A stretch of 64,000 nt of DNA from Aldrovandia affinis (lineage: Eukaryota; Chordata; Actinopteri; Notacanthiformes; Halosauridae): NCBI GenBank assembly GCA_029706075.1, contig JAINUG010000011.1:2344501-2408500 (forward strand), given 5' to 3'. A model generated the notes under the pieces. That model did not search any database. It had not been told where the DNA came from and was given only the letters and a program-made list of their open reading frames with translations. Each line of letters opens with the position of its first letter. The first letter of the stretch is position 1. Both the position numbers and the translations under genes were made by a program. Of this stretch, positions 47,176 through 58,940 are shown piece by piece.

Positions 47176-47645
47176 GGTGTGTAGCGCCCGAGTAGGCGCT
47201 TTCATGGCGTCATTGTGGAGGGGAAATACCTTTCGTCACGCTGGCTCCACCCCCGCGCCATGTTGGGAACCCCGGGGCTAATTCCACAGTTTATGTGCGT
47301 AAACGCGCCTATCATACTTTTAAGCAAACGACGTTTTTACAAATTGATAAAAGGAGCGCTTTCACACAGGTGCAGGGTTGGGAGTAGGTACATGGTTGTG
47401 TGGGCAAGAGTTTAGTGAAAGATAGAGAGAGAGTTTTGCTTGGAGGAAAAACCGCGTGTTGAGTTAACACCGCTTTGTTTTTGAAAGTTTTGTTTGTGAT
47501 TATTATTTTGTGGCAATTTGACAGATTTTGGAACGGACAACGGGGAATGGATAAATGACAACGAGGAGTTTTGGACATTGTTGAACTTTCAGTGACGACA
47601 TAAGGATTTTCCCGGAATTATCCGGAAAAATCCCTCCAGGATATG
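47176..47645 (+). mobile_element. CpG-richer LTR-like or promoter-like segment
   Basis: Begins TGTGTAGCGCCCGAGTAGGC. Its first 120 bp are markedly GC- and CpG-rich ('gctccacccccgcgccatg') in otherwise AT-rich DNA. It continues with 'gataaaagg' and a purine-rich leader. A TAGGG pentamer precedes it (47171-47175) and recurs after '..ATGTCAG' (about 47651-47655), but the 3' terminus would then be CAG rather than CA. An alternative end GACGACA is followed by TAAGG, a 4/5 match. A solo LTR is favoured; a host CpG-rich promoter is the alternative. Confidence 0.35.
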
Positions 47646-47655
47646 TCAGTAGGGC

Positions 47656-50438
47656 ACCTGAAGTGATATTTTAAGTCAAAATCATGCCATATTATTTATT
47701 CGAATGCTTTGATCATATCATTAATTTAAAAAATTCAATCCATAAACAAGGTTAAAAAATGTACCACATGTTAAAACCACATAATGATTAATTGAATACA
47801 TTCAAACAGTTTAGAAGAGGATGGCCTGTGCTTTAAGATAAGAAGCATTAAGTAACGAAATAATTATCTGAATAGCCAGGCACAGCTATCTAGCTAGCTA
47901 ACTTATTTATTTGCTTATAGTTTGCAAACATGCAGCATAGTCATCATCACAACTGTCCTGTTGTCTCTCATCAGCTGCCTTGTGTGTCATGCCCATAGCA
48001 CTACTGTAAGTAAGTTACAATTGTCAGTGTGACCTGTCACTCCTCACTCACTTAAAGAACTAGCCAATCATACACCCCAGCCCCCCATATTTGAACTTGC
48101 AGCTTGCTTCCTGGCAAAAACTACTTTGCATTGGATAGAATTCATCAAGCAGTTAATAAGGAGAAAAATGAGAAATTAGTCAGTGCATATAGGCTGAACT
48201 GAGATATGTGTGAACTCTTAACCTCTTCTACAGCGTGCACAACCAGCCTGTGAATGGAACTGGGCATCCTGCTACTCTAATGATATAATGATCAATTTGT
48301 ATGCGTATTTGAAATTTTGATTTATTTCTGTTAAAGAAGCAGTGTTTTCAATACAAATGCAAAAACTCTTACTTTTCATTGAGATGGGCAGTAATTTGGT
48401 CTCTGAAATGTGAATGGTCTCAAAGGGAGATGAATGATGTTCTCCCCCCTGTCCACTCATAAGCTACCCATAAGTGTCGTATAAGTAAATGCAGGGCATA
48501 TTTTGGTTAGGTAAATATAAACATGTCCATAAGTTTATATAGGACTTGGTGTCTGAAATGCATCAACATCTTTTGGTTCAATATATATATTTTTTTTTAA
48601 GTCAAGGGAATCAAGAACCGAATTGTTTTATTTCAGAATATGTGTACCTCTGTTGTCAAATTCAAACTATTTCCAGTTTACATTTTCATTTTTATTTTCA
48701 TTTTCACTTCAAAGCTTGTCCTGGTGCTATTAGTGGCCTGTAATGGAGCTGTACTGTGTAGGTTGTATTGATGCAGTCAGAATCATTTGCTGCTTTTTTC
48801 CTGGGTGATAGAAGATAACTCTACTGGTAGCCAAACAACGCTGTCATTCCCAATACCTCCCATCCATGTATTAAAATCAGCACCAAACCTGGTGGGTGTT
48901 TTATATAACTCAGAAATGTGGGCAGCAGTCACTGTGGCAGGCAGGTCTTAACAGTGCATGGCTGATTGAAAACCAGAGAGGAAGACTACATTCATCAGAG
49001 ACGCTGGCTCAATCTTGCAAGCAGAGCACGCTGCTGTATAATGAGCACACTTCTTTGCCGGTTGATGTGAGCCTTTTGTGTTTTAGAAGATTCCACAGGT
49101 GTAAATGTCATTTGTACTCTGCTTGAATTATTTCAGGGAGTGATGATGTCCGTGGAGGGTCCTATGGGCAAGGTGTGCGGTAGGGATGTGTCATCTAAGA
49201 CACGCATGCCTGAATTATGCATTGTACTTTTCACAGCGGGAGTGAAGGATGGATTCAAAATGACAAACGGTCCATGCGTCCCCAATACATCAGCTTATCT
49301 CTATTTTCAGAAATTTGTATTCCATATGATTGGTTCCCTCAATGCCTTTCAGAGAGGCACTCAGCCATGCAGTCATTGTACCCTGCAACCCTGTTGTGCT
49401 TAAGGGCTTAAGCTAAGTTGGGATGGGCTTGGTTTAGCAATTGGATATGAGACCTCCTAGGAAAACTAGGCTAGTGTGGATAGTGGGTTTGGTGGTTTAA
49501 TAGGGTGCAGTCATTCCTCAAATATAAACCGAGTGTCCCAGAGCTGGGATGGGAACACTTCATTGTAAGAGATGTCATCTTTTAGTTGATATATTAAACT
49601 GAGGTCCTGACACACGTGGTCATTAAAAGATAAAATTGTTCTTGCAAAGAGTAGGGGGTGAGGTCCTGACTCACTTTGGTTATTAAAAGATAGTATGGCA
49701 TTCACAAAGAGTAGGGGGGTCCCTGGTGTCCAGACAAAATTCCCCGTCTTGCCATTTAATCATCCCTCAGTTTAATTGGCTAAATGTATTCCTCTGTGTC
49801 CATCTCAGTTGATGGAACACAGTGTTCTGGTGGAAAGAAATATAGTGAGTCACCCACTCCCCACCATTTACTGCGAAATGCTTTGCCATGTTTGAAAAGC
49901 AGCTCTGCAAAATTGGCTGTCATTTCAGGGACACCACCAAGCCATATTCAACCACAGACCACAGTGGCATTTAGTTTTTTCTTGAACCCATGGAGCTTCT
50001 GTGTTGGATGCCACTATTCACACAGGCTTGGGTAACATGTTTTGTGATTGCTAGTTCATTTCAAGTTTAATTTATGAGTTCCACATCTGGTTATCATTCA
50101 AATAAACACTGGAACAGTGTGAGAAAGTAAAGACCAAAATTGAGAAAGTAAAAAAAAGTATAGAGTACACAGAGCAGTTTCTGGGGTTCTGGGGTTGCCC
50201 CTGTACTTTGAGCAGTAACTCTTTTGTTTTCACCCCTTTTGTTGTCTTCCATCTGGTAATCAATATTTTATGATTCTCCAGCTAAAGGAGTTTGGTTGCC
50301 ACCTCTGTTCCACACACACATCTCTGCTCCTCGCTTACTTATCTATCCTATTTTTTACAGTTGAATAGTCTCTCATAAATACTGTATAAAAATTGCCCTT
50401 AAATACAGATCCTGTTGATGTGTTCTTCTGTTTTGCAG
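47656..50438. other. AT-rich DNA; weak exon-like site only
   Basis: At 49135-49170 a short segment lies between 'ttatttcag' and 'gtgtgc' but is too small to judge. Two diverged direct copies of a phrase containing 'gaggtcctgac' and 'attaaaagataaaattgtt' occur at about 49600-49720. No gene supported. Confidence 0.4.
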
Positions 50439-50530
50439 GGGCAAAACAAGCAAGCGAGCATCCTCAGAGGAGTATCATACCTGAAACGTGGGCCTTCTGA
50501 GGAGCCTCATTCACACTGTGGGGTTCAAAG
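50439..50530 (+). other. Candidate exon (92 nt), weak donor
   Basis: Preceded by 'gtgttcttctgttttgcag', a very good 3' splice site; one frame is open across it (starts GQNKQASILRGVSYLKRG). It would end at '...TTCAAAG|gtcatt', a poor 5' splice site. It could be an exon of a protein-coding or long non-coding RNA gene, or chance. Not recognised. Confidence 0.22.
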
Positions 50531-53500
50531 GTCATTTGCGGTAATTTATGCATCTATTTGCATCACTGTCTCTGCTTCACACCCATACGGCTTGTACATG
50601 TTGTCACCAGTCACCTAGCTTTAAAAAGAAGTCAGAGAGTTCAGATCCAATGAGCTTTGACGTGATCACTGCCATGGTTATTAGAATGCACAATACCCCT
50701 ACCCCCTGCTTAAGTAACAATCCCCTGGGTTTGTAGTTGTCAGCAAATTATAGAAGTAAAATCAACTGACAGATTTCCTTTTTAGCACTTTTAGTGATCA
50801 CACTGAGAGGTCAAATTAAGTCCCTCCTCTCAAGGGCAGAAGGCATGTGTGATATTAACTTGATTGCTGAAGTTGCAAAATGAGTAGATAGTAAAAATCG
50901 AAAGGCATCTTCTCATAATTCTGTATATTGTAGTTGGCATTAAATAGTCCTGTAACACATACTGCTGATGTTGCTTACAGTGGTAATATAAATATATATC
51001 TAGGTGGAGTCCTTGGTCCTAATAATTCAATTTTTTTAAACATAAGAGATCATTTGAGATAATTTGCCATTTTGTGATTAAGATATGGATATTGCAAGTA
51101 AAATAACAGCCTTGAGTTAAATACCACCCCCAACATATCATAAAAATGCAGAAACATGGTGTGGTCTATTTTGTCTACCAGAATGGAACATTGCTGCAAT
51201 GTGTGTTTCTGAATTAATACATGGGAGCCTTTTTTTATTTATTTCTATGTTTACTACTCATAATATAAGTTACTGAAGAAAAGAAAAGAAACAATATTTG
51301 AAAAGAAGTGGCCTGGTCCAAAAGAGGGAGATTAAATTTGAATTTATTTGTGGCTCCATTCATGAAACGTTTGTAATGAATGCTGTTACTTTTACTGCAA
51401 AGACCGCGAATAAGGATCAGGAAGAGAGTGCATTTTTTCTTCTTCCCTCAGCACAGGCAGTTGCAGGGCCATTGAGGCCTGTAGCGATGTTCTACTCGAC
51501 AGCATTTTTTTTCTTCTCGCTGTGGGTTACCAGATGAAGTGAAGTAATATATGACATCCCACATCCTACATGGCCATTTTTCCCAAGCAGCACAGTAAGT
51601 CCTTTGTGGCACGTGAATGCGTAGGAGGCCCAGTTCTGGCCAACTTGATCTGTCAGGGAGTCCCGGGCAGGTGCTTAATTGGGAGACCTGGGGGTCTAGA
51701 GGGGCACAAAGGCATCGTGCATGCTTAACATCTGTTGACCCACCCAGCTTAATCTCCCTGAGTAAACAAACATTTCATTTAATAAAAAGATGGAAAGCTT
51801 TAGCCCTGACATAAGGTCCCCAATCAGACCTGCAAGATTCGGATATAATGATGTCCTTTTACTTGCAGTTCATCGCCTATCTTTTTCATAATAATATCTT
51901 GATATATATTGATTTCCAACCAAATAATTGCCTGGACGAATACATTTAATATGGCCAATTTGACAGACCCTGAATAAATATGTACCATAGATATGCTGTG
52001 TTGTATATGTTGCTCCTAAAAAACATTTAAACAAAACCTGAATTCCTCATGGACTTTGGGCCACGTGCTTGGCCGCAAAATTGAATGTTCTCATACAATT
52101 TTTTTGGCATGTTTAACCAAGAATTATATAAAAATTATATTTAATAATAAAACATACTGAAAAGAATAAAGACTCTACCTACATGCAGAAATTCATAAAT
52201 CAATTTGAGGTGATACAGAAATCAATATGTGAGAGAGAAATTATGATGAGGATTTTAAAGGTAAGAAAATAAACTACTGAGTGCTCACTTGATTCCTTAA
52301 CTGATGTAAGTTTTAGGATTGTAATAACTATTAGGTCTAGATGCATTGTAACCTAATACCTGTTTCAAAACAGTTCATTTACTAGAACTGCCTGTTGTTG
52401 CAGAGAGAAATCAATAATTTTAACAAGCAGGCATGGGGCTTGCCAAGTTTAAAGGTGATATAAAATAACCGAACTAACACAAGTTAAAATTCTCCACATG
52501 GTTAGCACAACCCCTCTACCATCTGCACAGTATGGACAGTAGGTAAGACAGCTGTCCATGGAAACCTTCGTGAGATGAGTCTTTCATTTTGTAGACTGGT
52601 GTGACCAAAACATTTTGGAGATTAATAAGGAGAAATAAGGTGCACATTCCTTCCACTACCATTAAAGCTGTGGATATATTGACAGGTGACTGAATATAAA
52701 TATACTGGAGTTGAAATTGATAATGAACTCAATTAAGACAAAAATGAAAGGTGAAAGGAATGAAAGGAAAAATGCTTTTACTAAGGTAACTACGTTTTTT
52801 TTCCACAAAAGCAGGCTCCAAAGCATCATTACCTTCTACCCCATGTGTGTTTTTAGTGACATGCAAACACAAAAACAAACTAGAAAGATTTGTTAAGATA
52901 GCGAGCCAGATAATTGGCACGGTCACTGTGATTGCATTATTGCATTATACCAAGAACCAAATTATTGAAGATATTAGCTACCATGCCAAACTGTGCAATA
53001 CAAGTAGTTCGGGGATTGGCTTTTGCAACTCAAAATATAATATACAAGGAGATATGGGGACATTCCAGTGGCTATTTTGCTATTTTATTTTCTTCCCTGT
53101 GGAGGGGGGCAGAAGAGAAGGATGCAGGGATAGGATGTATTGGCCTGTGGACCAGGATTTTATTTCCATAGAGAGAGTGGTAGAGAGAGTGAGAGCATGT
53201 ATTTAAGATTACAAAAATAAACAATAAACAAAACATTTTCATCCACCCCCCTCATGGGTTCTGTATTTTCTTTTACAATAATGATACACTAAATCAAAAT
53301 TGCAGTTTTGGCAAAAACACAATTTGCTTTAGTTCTTCATCTTGCATGGTCCAGCTTTCTCTCCTTACTGATTTTTCTCCCATTTCCAGCCACCTGCTGA
53401 GAGAGCAGAGCACTTTTAAGCACACCGGTTTATACAATGTGGCACAGTTGTGTGTCAGCTGCCCTGCTAGTAGGCGTGGCCATTATGATTCACCTGTCTA

Positions 53501-55117
53501 GACTGATGCCTTCCTCTTTATAGAATAACATATTCTATAAATATGTTATGTTTGGTCTGACCTTGACTGGTCCTCTGTTTCTGTGTTACTAATCAAACAT
53601 AAATCTAAATGAATAAAAACAAGTGAAATGTTCAAAGTTTTCTTTACCAGGGATGATTTTTCTTCGGTGTTATTCACTGTATCATGCATAATTTCTGAGT
53701 CTGTGCATAAACTAACCAGAAGACATTTTATCTAGCTGTGTAATGGTTGTTTTGGGGAAAGAAATTAATAATATATATCAAAGTTCTTTTGAATCAAAGG
53801 TTCTTAAAGAAATTTCCTAAAGAATTGTGAAGTTGTTAAAAATAAGTGAGGGCAAATTGTGCAACCAGCTAATCTTTACCCACTAATCAGGAATCATGTA
53901 TAAAATCTTGTGTTCTGACTCCAAAGTTGGAAATGGGGTATTTCATCTTCAAACTACAAAGCATAGCTTTCATTTGAATGTTTCATATGAGTAACAAAAG
54001 CAAGATGGGCATTTCATACTATATAAATGTGGGTTACTTTTGAACCTTTTTCAGTAGTTTTGATTATGCTATTGTATATGTGACTAAAATGTCATTTAAA
54101 CTTGTTAACCAACTGATGTGATGAATTGAGCCCTTTGGAGAATAAGAACTCTATATGCCTCTATGCGGGAAGTTCAGTGGGCCGAGAGAAGTATGGTCAT
54201 AGTTTTTGTACTCTTTAGCTTTATCATTTATTCACAGTTGTTTCATGGCATCTAGCTAGTAAATCATTATAAAATAAAATGATAATACAATTACTTTAAA
54301 TAATTTGATCAAAAGTACATTTCAAGTATATACTGTATATATATATAAGTATATATAATATTTAGCGATCACCAACATTGATTTGCCAAAGATAAATAAT
54401 TAAACTTGCATTTACTAATGTTATTTCTCCTTAATATTTTAAACTAATTTACTTGTGAGTAAATATTAAGGACAAATGTTGACTGAATCCATGCAATCCA
54501 AGCTTTTCCATATAGAATTGTACTACTGGGAAAGTCAGCTTTACAATTGTATCTGTGTCTCAAGTGTTAAGACTGTGTGTGCCATTCCAGACCTTTGTAG
54601 TGTGCCCAGCCCTCGCCTCCAGACCCAGCCTATGTTTTAGAACTGTAGCAATAGCAGTTTAATTTCAAACCCCTCCCAGTACTTCCACGAAGGAAACACA
54701 ACAAATCAACAAATGGGCAGCTGAGCTCTTTGGGAAATTGGCTTTCAAAAATGCCCTCATGCTCCCAATTTGCCTGCAATGGCTAATTAGGCTTAGTGGA
54801 TTACTTGTCTCTGACCCTTTCTACTGAGCAATTTTACTAGGACTGGATAGCTCTGCCATATGGAGTTAGCCATCCTCAGGGAACATGTGAATAATGGCCT
54901 AGTGCTGTTCTCATTAAGAAAGGAGAGAGAGAGGGAGAGAGATGGAAATTTTAGGTTACATTTGTTATGGTGACAGCAGATTCTCAAACACACAAACAGA
55001 CCAAATGGCTTTGGCAAAACCATAGAAACCATTTTGTATATTGACAATAATTATTTTCTCCAGTTGTCTCTCTGTCTCTCCCTCTCCCTCTCGCAATTCT
55101 CAAAATAAACCAAGAAA
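50531..55117. other. AT-rich DNA, nothing recognised
   Basis: No gene, RNA or complete transposon supported. An ATATACTGTATATATA palindrome lies at about 54328-54346. Confidence 0.45.
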
Positions 55118-55345
55118 TGGTTAACTGACCACAAACTGACTGTTTTGCAATGGCCATCTCAGTCTCCAGACTTGATCCTGATCGAAAATGTGTGGTTTGA
55201 TTTGAAGCGCAAGCAGAAGAATCTTAAGGATCTTGAAAGATTCTGTATGAAAGAATTGTCAAAGATTCCCCCGTATATGTTCACCAATCTCATAAAACAC
55301 TACAGGAGATGACTCACTTGGGTTATTCTTGCGGGGAGGTTGCAC
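55118..55345 (+). pseudogene. Tc1-like transposase C-terminal fragment
   Basis: One plus-strand frame reads 'KWLTDHKLTVLQWPSQSPDL', 'IENVWFDLKRKQKNLKDLER', 'FCMKELSKIPPYMFTNLIKH' and 'YRR', then stops. This is the C-terminal part of a Tc1-family transposase, including the block with the last catalytic acidic residue (PxENVW). The rest of the element and its inverted repeats were not found. Its frame is open for over 50 codons, but it is only a fragment. Confidence 0.85.
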
Positions 55346-56507
55346 AACAAGTGCTGAAAACAGGGTTGCTGAATAACTGACATTTTTTGGTGAAAAATAT
55401 TTTTCTCTGAACAATTGTATTAGTATAAAATAATAGAACTTTCCATTTTTTGAGCATACAATATAATGCAACTCATTACCTCTACTATTTAGTTTCTACA
55501 AATGTGTGCCATTCTTTTCAGCAGAAGTCTGTTACCCAAGACATATGAACACATTTTTCAGTTGTGCCTTTGTGCAGGAAGAATATAATGAAACTTGAGC
55601 ACCCTGCACACTGAATTACTATCTCCTTATAAGAACTGAGCTGCACCTTCACTAGGATTGGGAAAGGAAATTAGAAGCCACTGTCATTTTCATAAAAAGA
55701 CATGATGTTTTCTTTCTATCAAAGCTGAAGACATGGCTTATAAATCACGTTTAATTATTAAAGCTTCCTCTCTAAGCAGCTTTGGATGAATATCATGTAA
55801 ATAATTCGTTATATTGTAAAAGGAAACTATTCTTTTGTGATGTTTACATTTTTTTTTAATTCCTGGAATCTGTGAATTGAGGAGTTTATATGCGTTTACA
55901 GAGCTACCCCCTCTTTATCATTTATAGTCAACCCGGAAATAAATCCATCTTTCTTGATTTTCAAATTAACTGCACACTCAGAAGGTTGAAAGCAAAAATA
56001 AAGGAAACAAATTGATTCAGACACATTAAGTTTATTCATTATTTTTTTGATTGCATTTTTAATGGAAACTAGTTTAACAAAATGAAGTCTCATCACCACT
56101 TGACTGAGCATGCTCTGGCAATAGCTAATGACAGACAGATTGGTTTGGGATTTTGTACTGCATAAATATTATCTGGAGGCAAGCAAATGTTTACAGATAT
56201 TATTCAAATACATTTTTCTTTTAAAAACTGCCCTTTTTTAACCATGTAAGCATTTTGAAAATACAAATATTTTGATACTGTCTCTGACACTCTGATATCT
56301 TTGCAGTGTGTGCAAACAGTGTCGTCTCTTTCTGTTTCACAGTTCTGTTTATTTTTGAAAAAACTGCCCTTTTTTTCTTTACACAATTGTAATGTTTCGA
56401 TGTGTGAATAACTATAGAGCCAGACAAAAACAAAATACAGCACCAAAGAAGTCTGTAGGGACAGATTGATCATTCACATTGACTGTTCTCAGCCAAGATT
56501 CCATGTA
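55346..56507. other. AT-rich DNA, nothing recognised
   Basis: No supported feature. Confidence 0.45.
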
Positions 56508-57590
56508 CAGTACCTCCCCAAATTATTCACACCCTTGATAAAGATGAGCCAAGATGTTTTTGCTGACATTGGGTCAGATTCAGTTCTGTGGTCATTTTTG
56601 AGCCTGTTGCTTTGTAAGTATACCGCCTGGACCCCTTACACATGGTAGATTGACTACAGGATCAGTGGATTTAAAAGACTCATTCATTTACTTTTGATAC
56701 TTTCCACCCTAGCCATAAAAGTGGGTGAATTACTTGTCCCCCCCCTTTTTAGTCTTTGTGGTGGTTCCTGACTGGTCCTAGCTAATGCACATCCAGGCCT
56801 TCATGGGTGCTGGTGCACAGCTATCCACCAGGTGCTGTAGTCAGCTGCTAGTATTGTCTTATTTGTAGTGCGACACCTGTTGGAGTTCATGATTCCACTG
56901 ACCTTAACAAGAACCCCAGGACCATGTAGAATGCAAAACAACCCCGTGACACCAAAGGTCCATCACCATATTTCACCATAGGCATGACATTATTCAACAT
57001 AGGAGTCCTCCTTCCAATGCCAAACCTATCGCTGGTGTGCATGACCAAAAGGCTGAAATCTCAGCTGACCCAATGCCATTTAGCACACTCCAGATGCTCA
57101 TTTTGTTGATTGCCCTCAAGAGGCGTTTTTATGGACAACCCTTCCAAAAGTATTCGTTTGCCAATTGGTCTGATGATTTGAAGACTTTGTGTCCTCAAGA
57201 TGCAACCAGGTTTTGTAGATTGGGATTTTTCTTTACCTCCTAAACCACTGTGCATGGGGGCAAGATTCGCCTGTGATCTTTACCAGGCAGATTTGCCACT
57301 GTTCCAATGGTTTTACACTTAATTATTAACCTACTAGTGGAAAGCAGTATCTTTCATATTTTTTTCCACCTCCTGACTTGTGAAGGTCAACAACCCTTTG
57401 TCTTCTGAGAGTTATTTGCCTTTCCCTATGGTTATGGATTTGACATTTTATGGTGTTACTTCATTTTTATACCCTAGTGAAACAGGAAGCCATGGGAAGC
57501 CACAATACAGTTCCCTAAAATAAAGATGTTAACGCAGATTTATGTTTGTTGGATTCTATTAAAGATAATTATTAGGGGTGTGAATAATTG
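56508..57590 (-). mobile_element. Decayed Tc1-like element
   Basis: The left end reads TA|CAGTACCTCCCCAAATTATT followed by CACACCC. Near 57568-57586 'aggggtgtgaataattgt' is the inverse of that end, so these are eroded terminal inverted repeats about 1.1 kb apart. Between them the minus strand shows a weak transposase-like stretch ('MVKYGDGPLVSRGCFAF', about 56935-56985). The right terminus and a TA duplication are lost. This element differs from the ones at 27137 and 55118. Confidence 0.5.
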
Positions 57591-58791
57591 TAACATCTGG
57601 TTGGGGAAATTACTTGTTATCCAGTCATTTTCTCTGGGCAATTCCATTGCATATACAATTATAATAAAACCATTTCCTTGGAACAACAGAACATCAATTA
57701 GCTTTACACTGATAAGGACTCCCTGGATCAACCATGGGATGGGGCCACTCGCACTCCTGCCTGAGGTAGTTCCAAGACAGTCAAACTAATTTTCATTCAT
57801 ATTTTATCTTTTCCATTACCATCCCTTTTTAAGCTTCCTGGACTGATTCATGTCTGAAACAATGCAGAAGAAAAGGAGAGGGCCCTCTGGCTGAGCAAAT
57901 GATAACCTCTACAAGCCAAAAGGTTTACTATCAGGCACAGTTCAAAAGAAAGAGGATAGATGAGGATCATATGGGTGAATTCTTCTCATCATGCAGAGAA
58001 TGGTTAGCCCATTGTATAATTAAAATGTGTGCTTCTGCCCGACAGCCATCACAAGCCTATTTTATGTTAGGGAACAGGACAAGAAATATGTGCAAAAGGC
58101 ATAACATCCCATTATGTATTAACTGTTCAATGGAGCATTGTTGCTGAACATTTTTAGATGAGTGATGTCAACGTATTAGCCTTCATTGTTCCAGCAAACA
58201 ACCAACAAAAAGTTTCTGAATGCTTTTTCTGAAAGTGACCTTGACTCACTTGGATGCAGCTTGATATTCATATTCTAATGTTTTATGACACTTGGGATAT
58301 CATGAATGTGTTTCAGAGAATGGACAAATGTACTGGAAGGATCCAATGGGAGAATGAATTTACATTATTTTCTGGTTCACAAAAAAAGACATTCAAACAC
58401 ACTTACTGTACCCTGTGCTCACACAGGACTGATATATATGTACTCACATGAATGCAAACATTATACCCACTCACACATTGCATACTTATGATGCAACTTA
58501 ATCTACTCTACAGCTGTTCACAATCAGGAAGCCTGCAAGGGCTCTCTCTAAATGAAGACAGGATGCATTTGGTTGTGCCTACACTGACCACACATACCAA
58601 AAGAACAAGTAATTTGGCATATCAATGACAAAGGTTATAATTTACAGTGGAGGCCACATTATTTTTAGTGTTATTATTATTGTTATTATTAGAGCTTTGC
58701 TATTTCTTTTTTTGTAATTAAAGTTTTTGTAAATTTGACTTTTTGACATTCAACATTTGAAGTGACAAGTTCAACTGGCTTACAAAGTCAT

Positions 58792-58793
<2 letters not shown>
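57591..58793. other. AT-rich DNA, nothing recognised
   Basis: No gene supported up to the L1 3' tail. Confidence 0.45.

Positions 58794-58841
<48 letters not shown>
58794..58841. repeat. (AT)n tract at the L1 3' end
   Basis: About 48 bp of perfect AT repeat lying exactly where the minus-strand L1 3' tail should be, so it is probably the element's simple-repeat tail instead of a poly(A) tail, or an AT target that later expanded. Confidence 0.9.
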
Positions 58842-58844
<3 letters not shown>

Positions 58845-58940
58845 TACAGATTTGTTCTGCTTTCGTACATTTTTTGCATACACACACAAACTATTGGTGG
58901 GGAGATGAAAGTTACACAGGCTGTTGGTTATATAAAAAAT

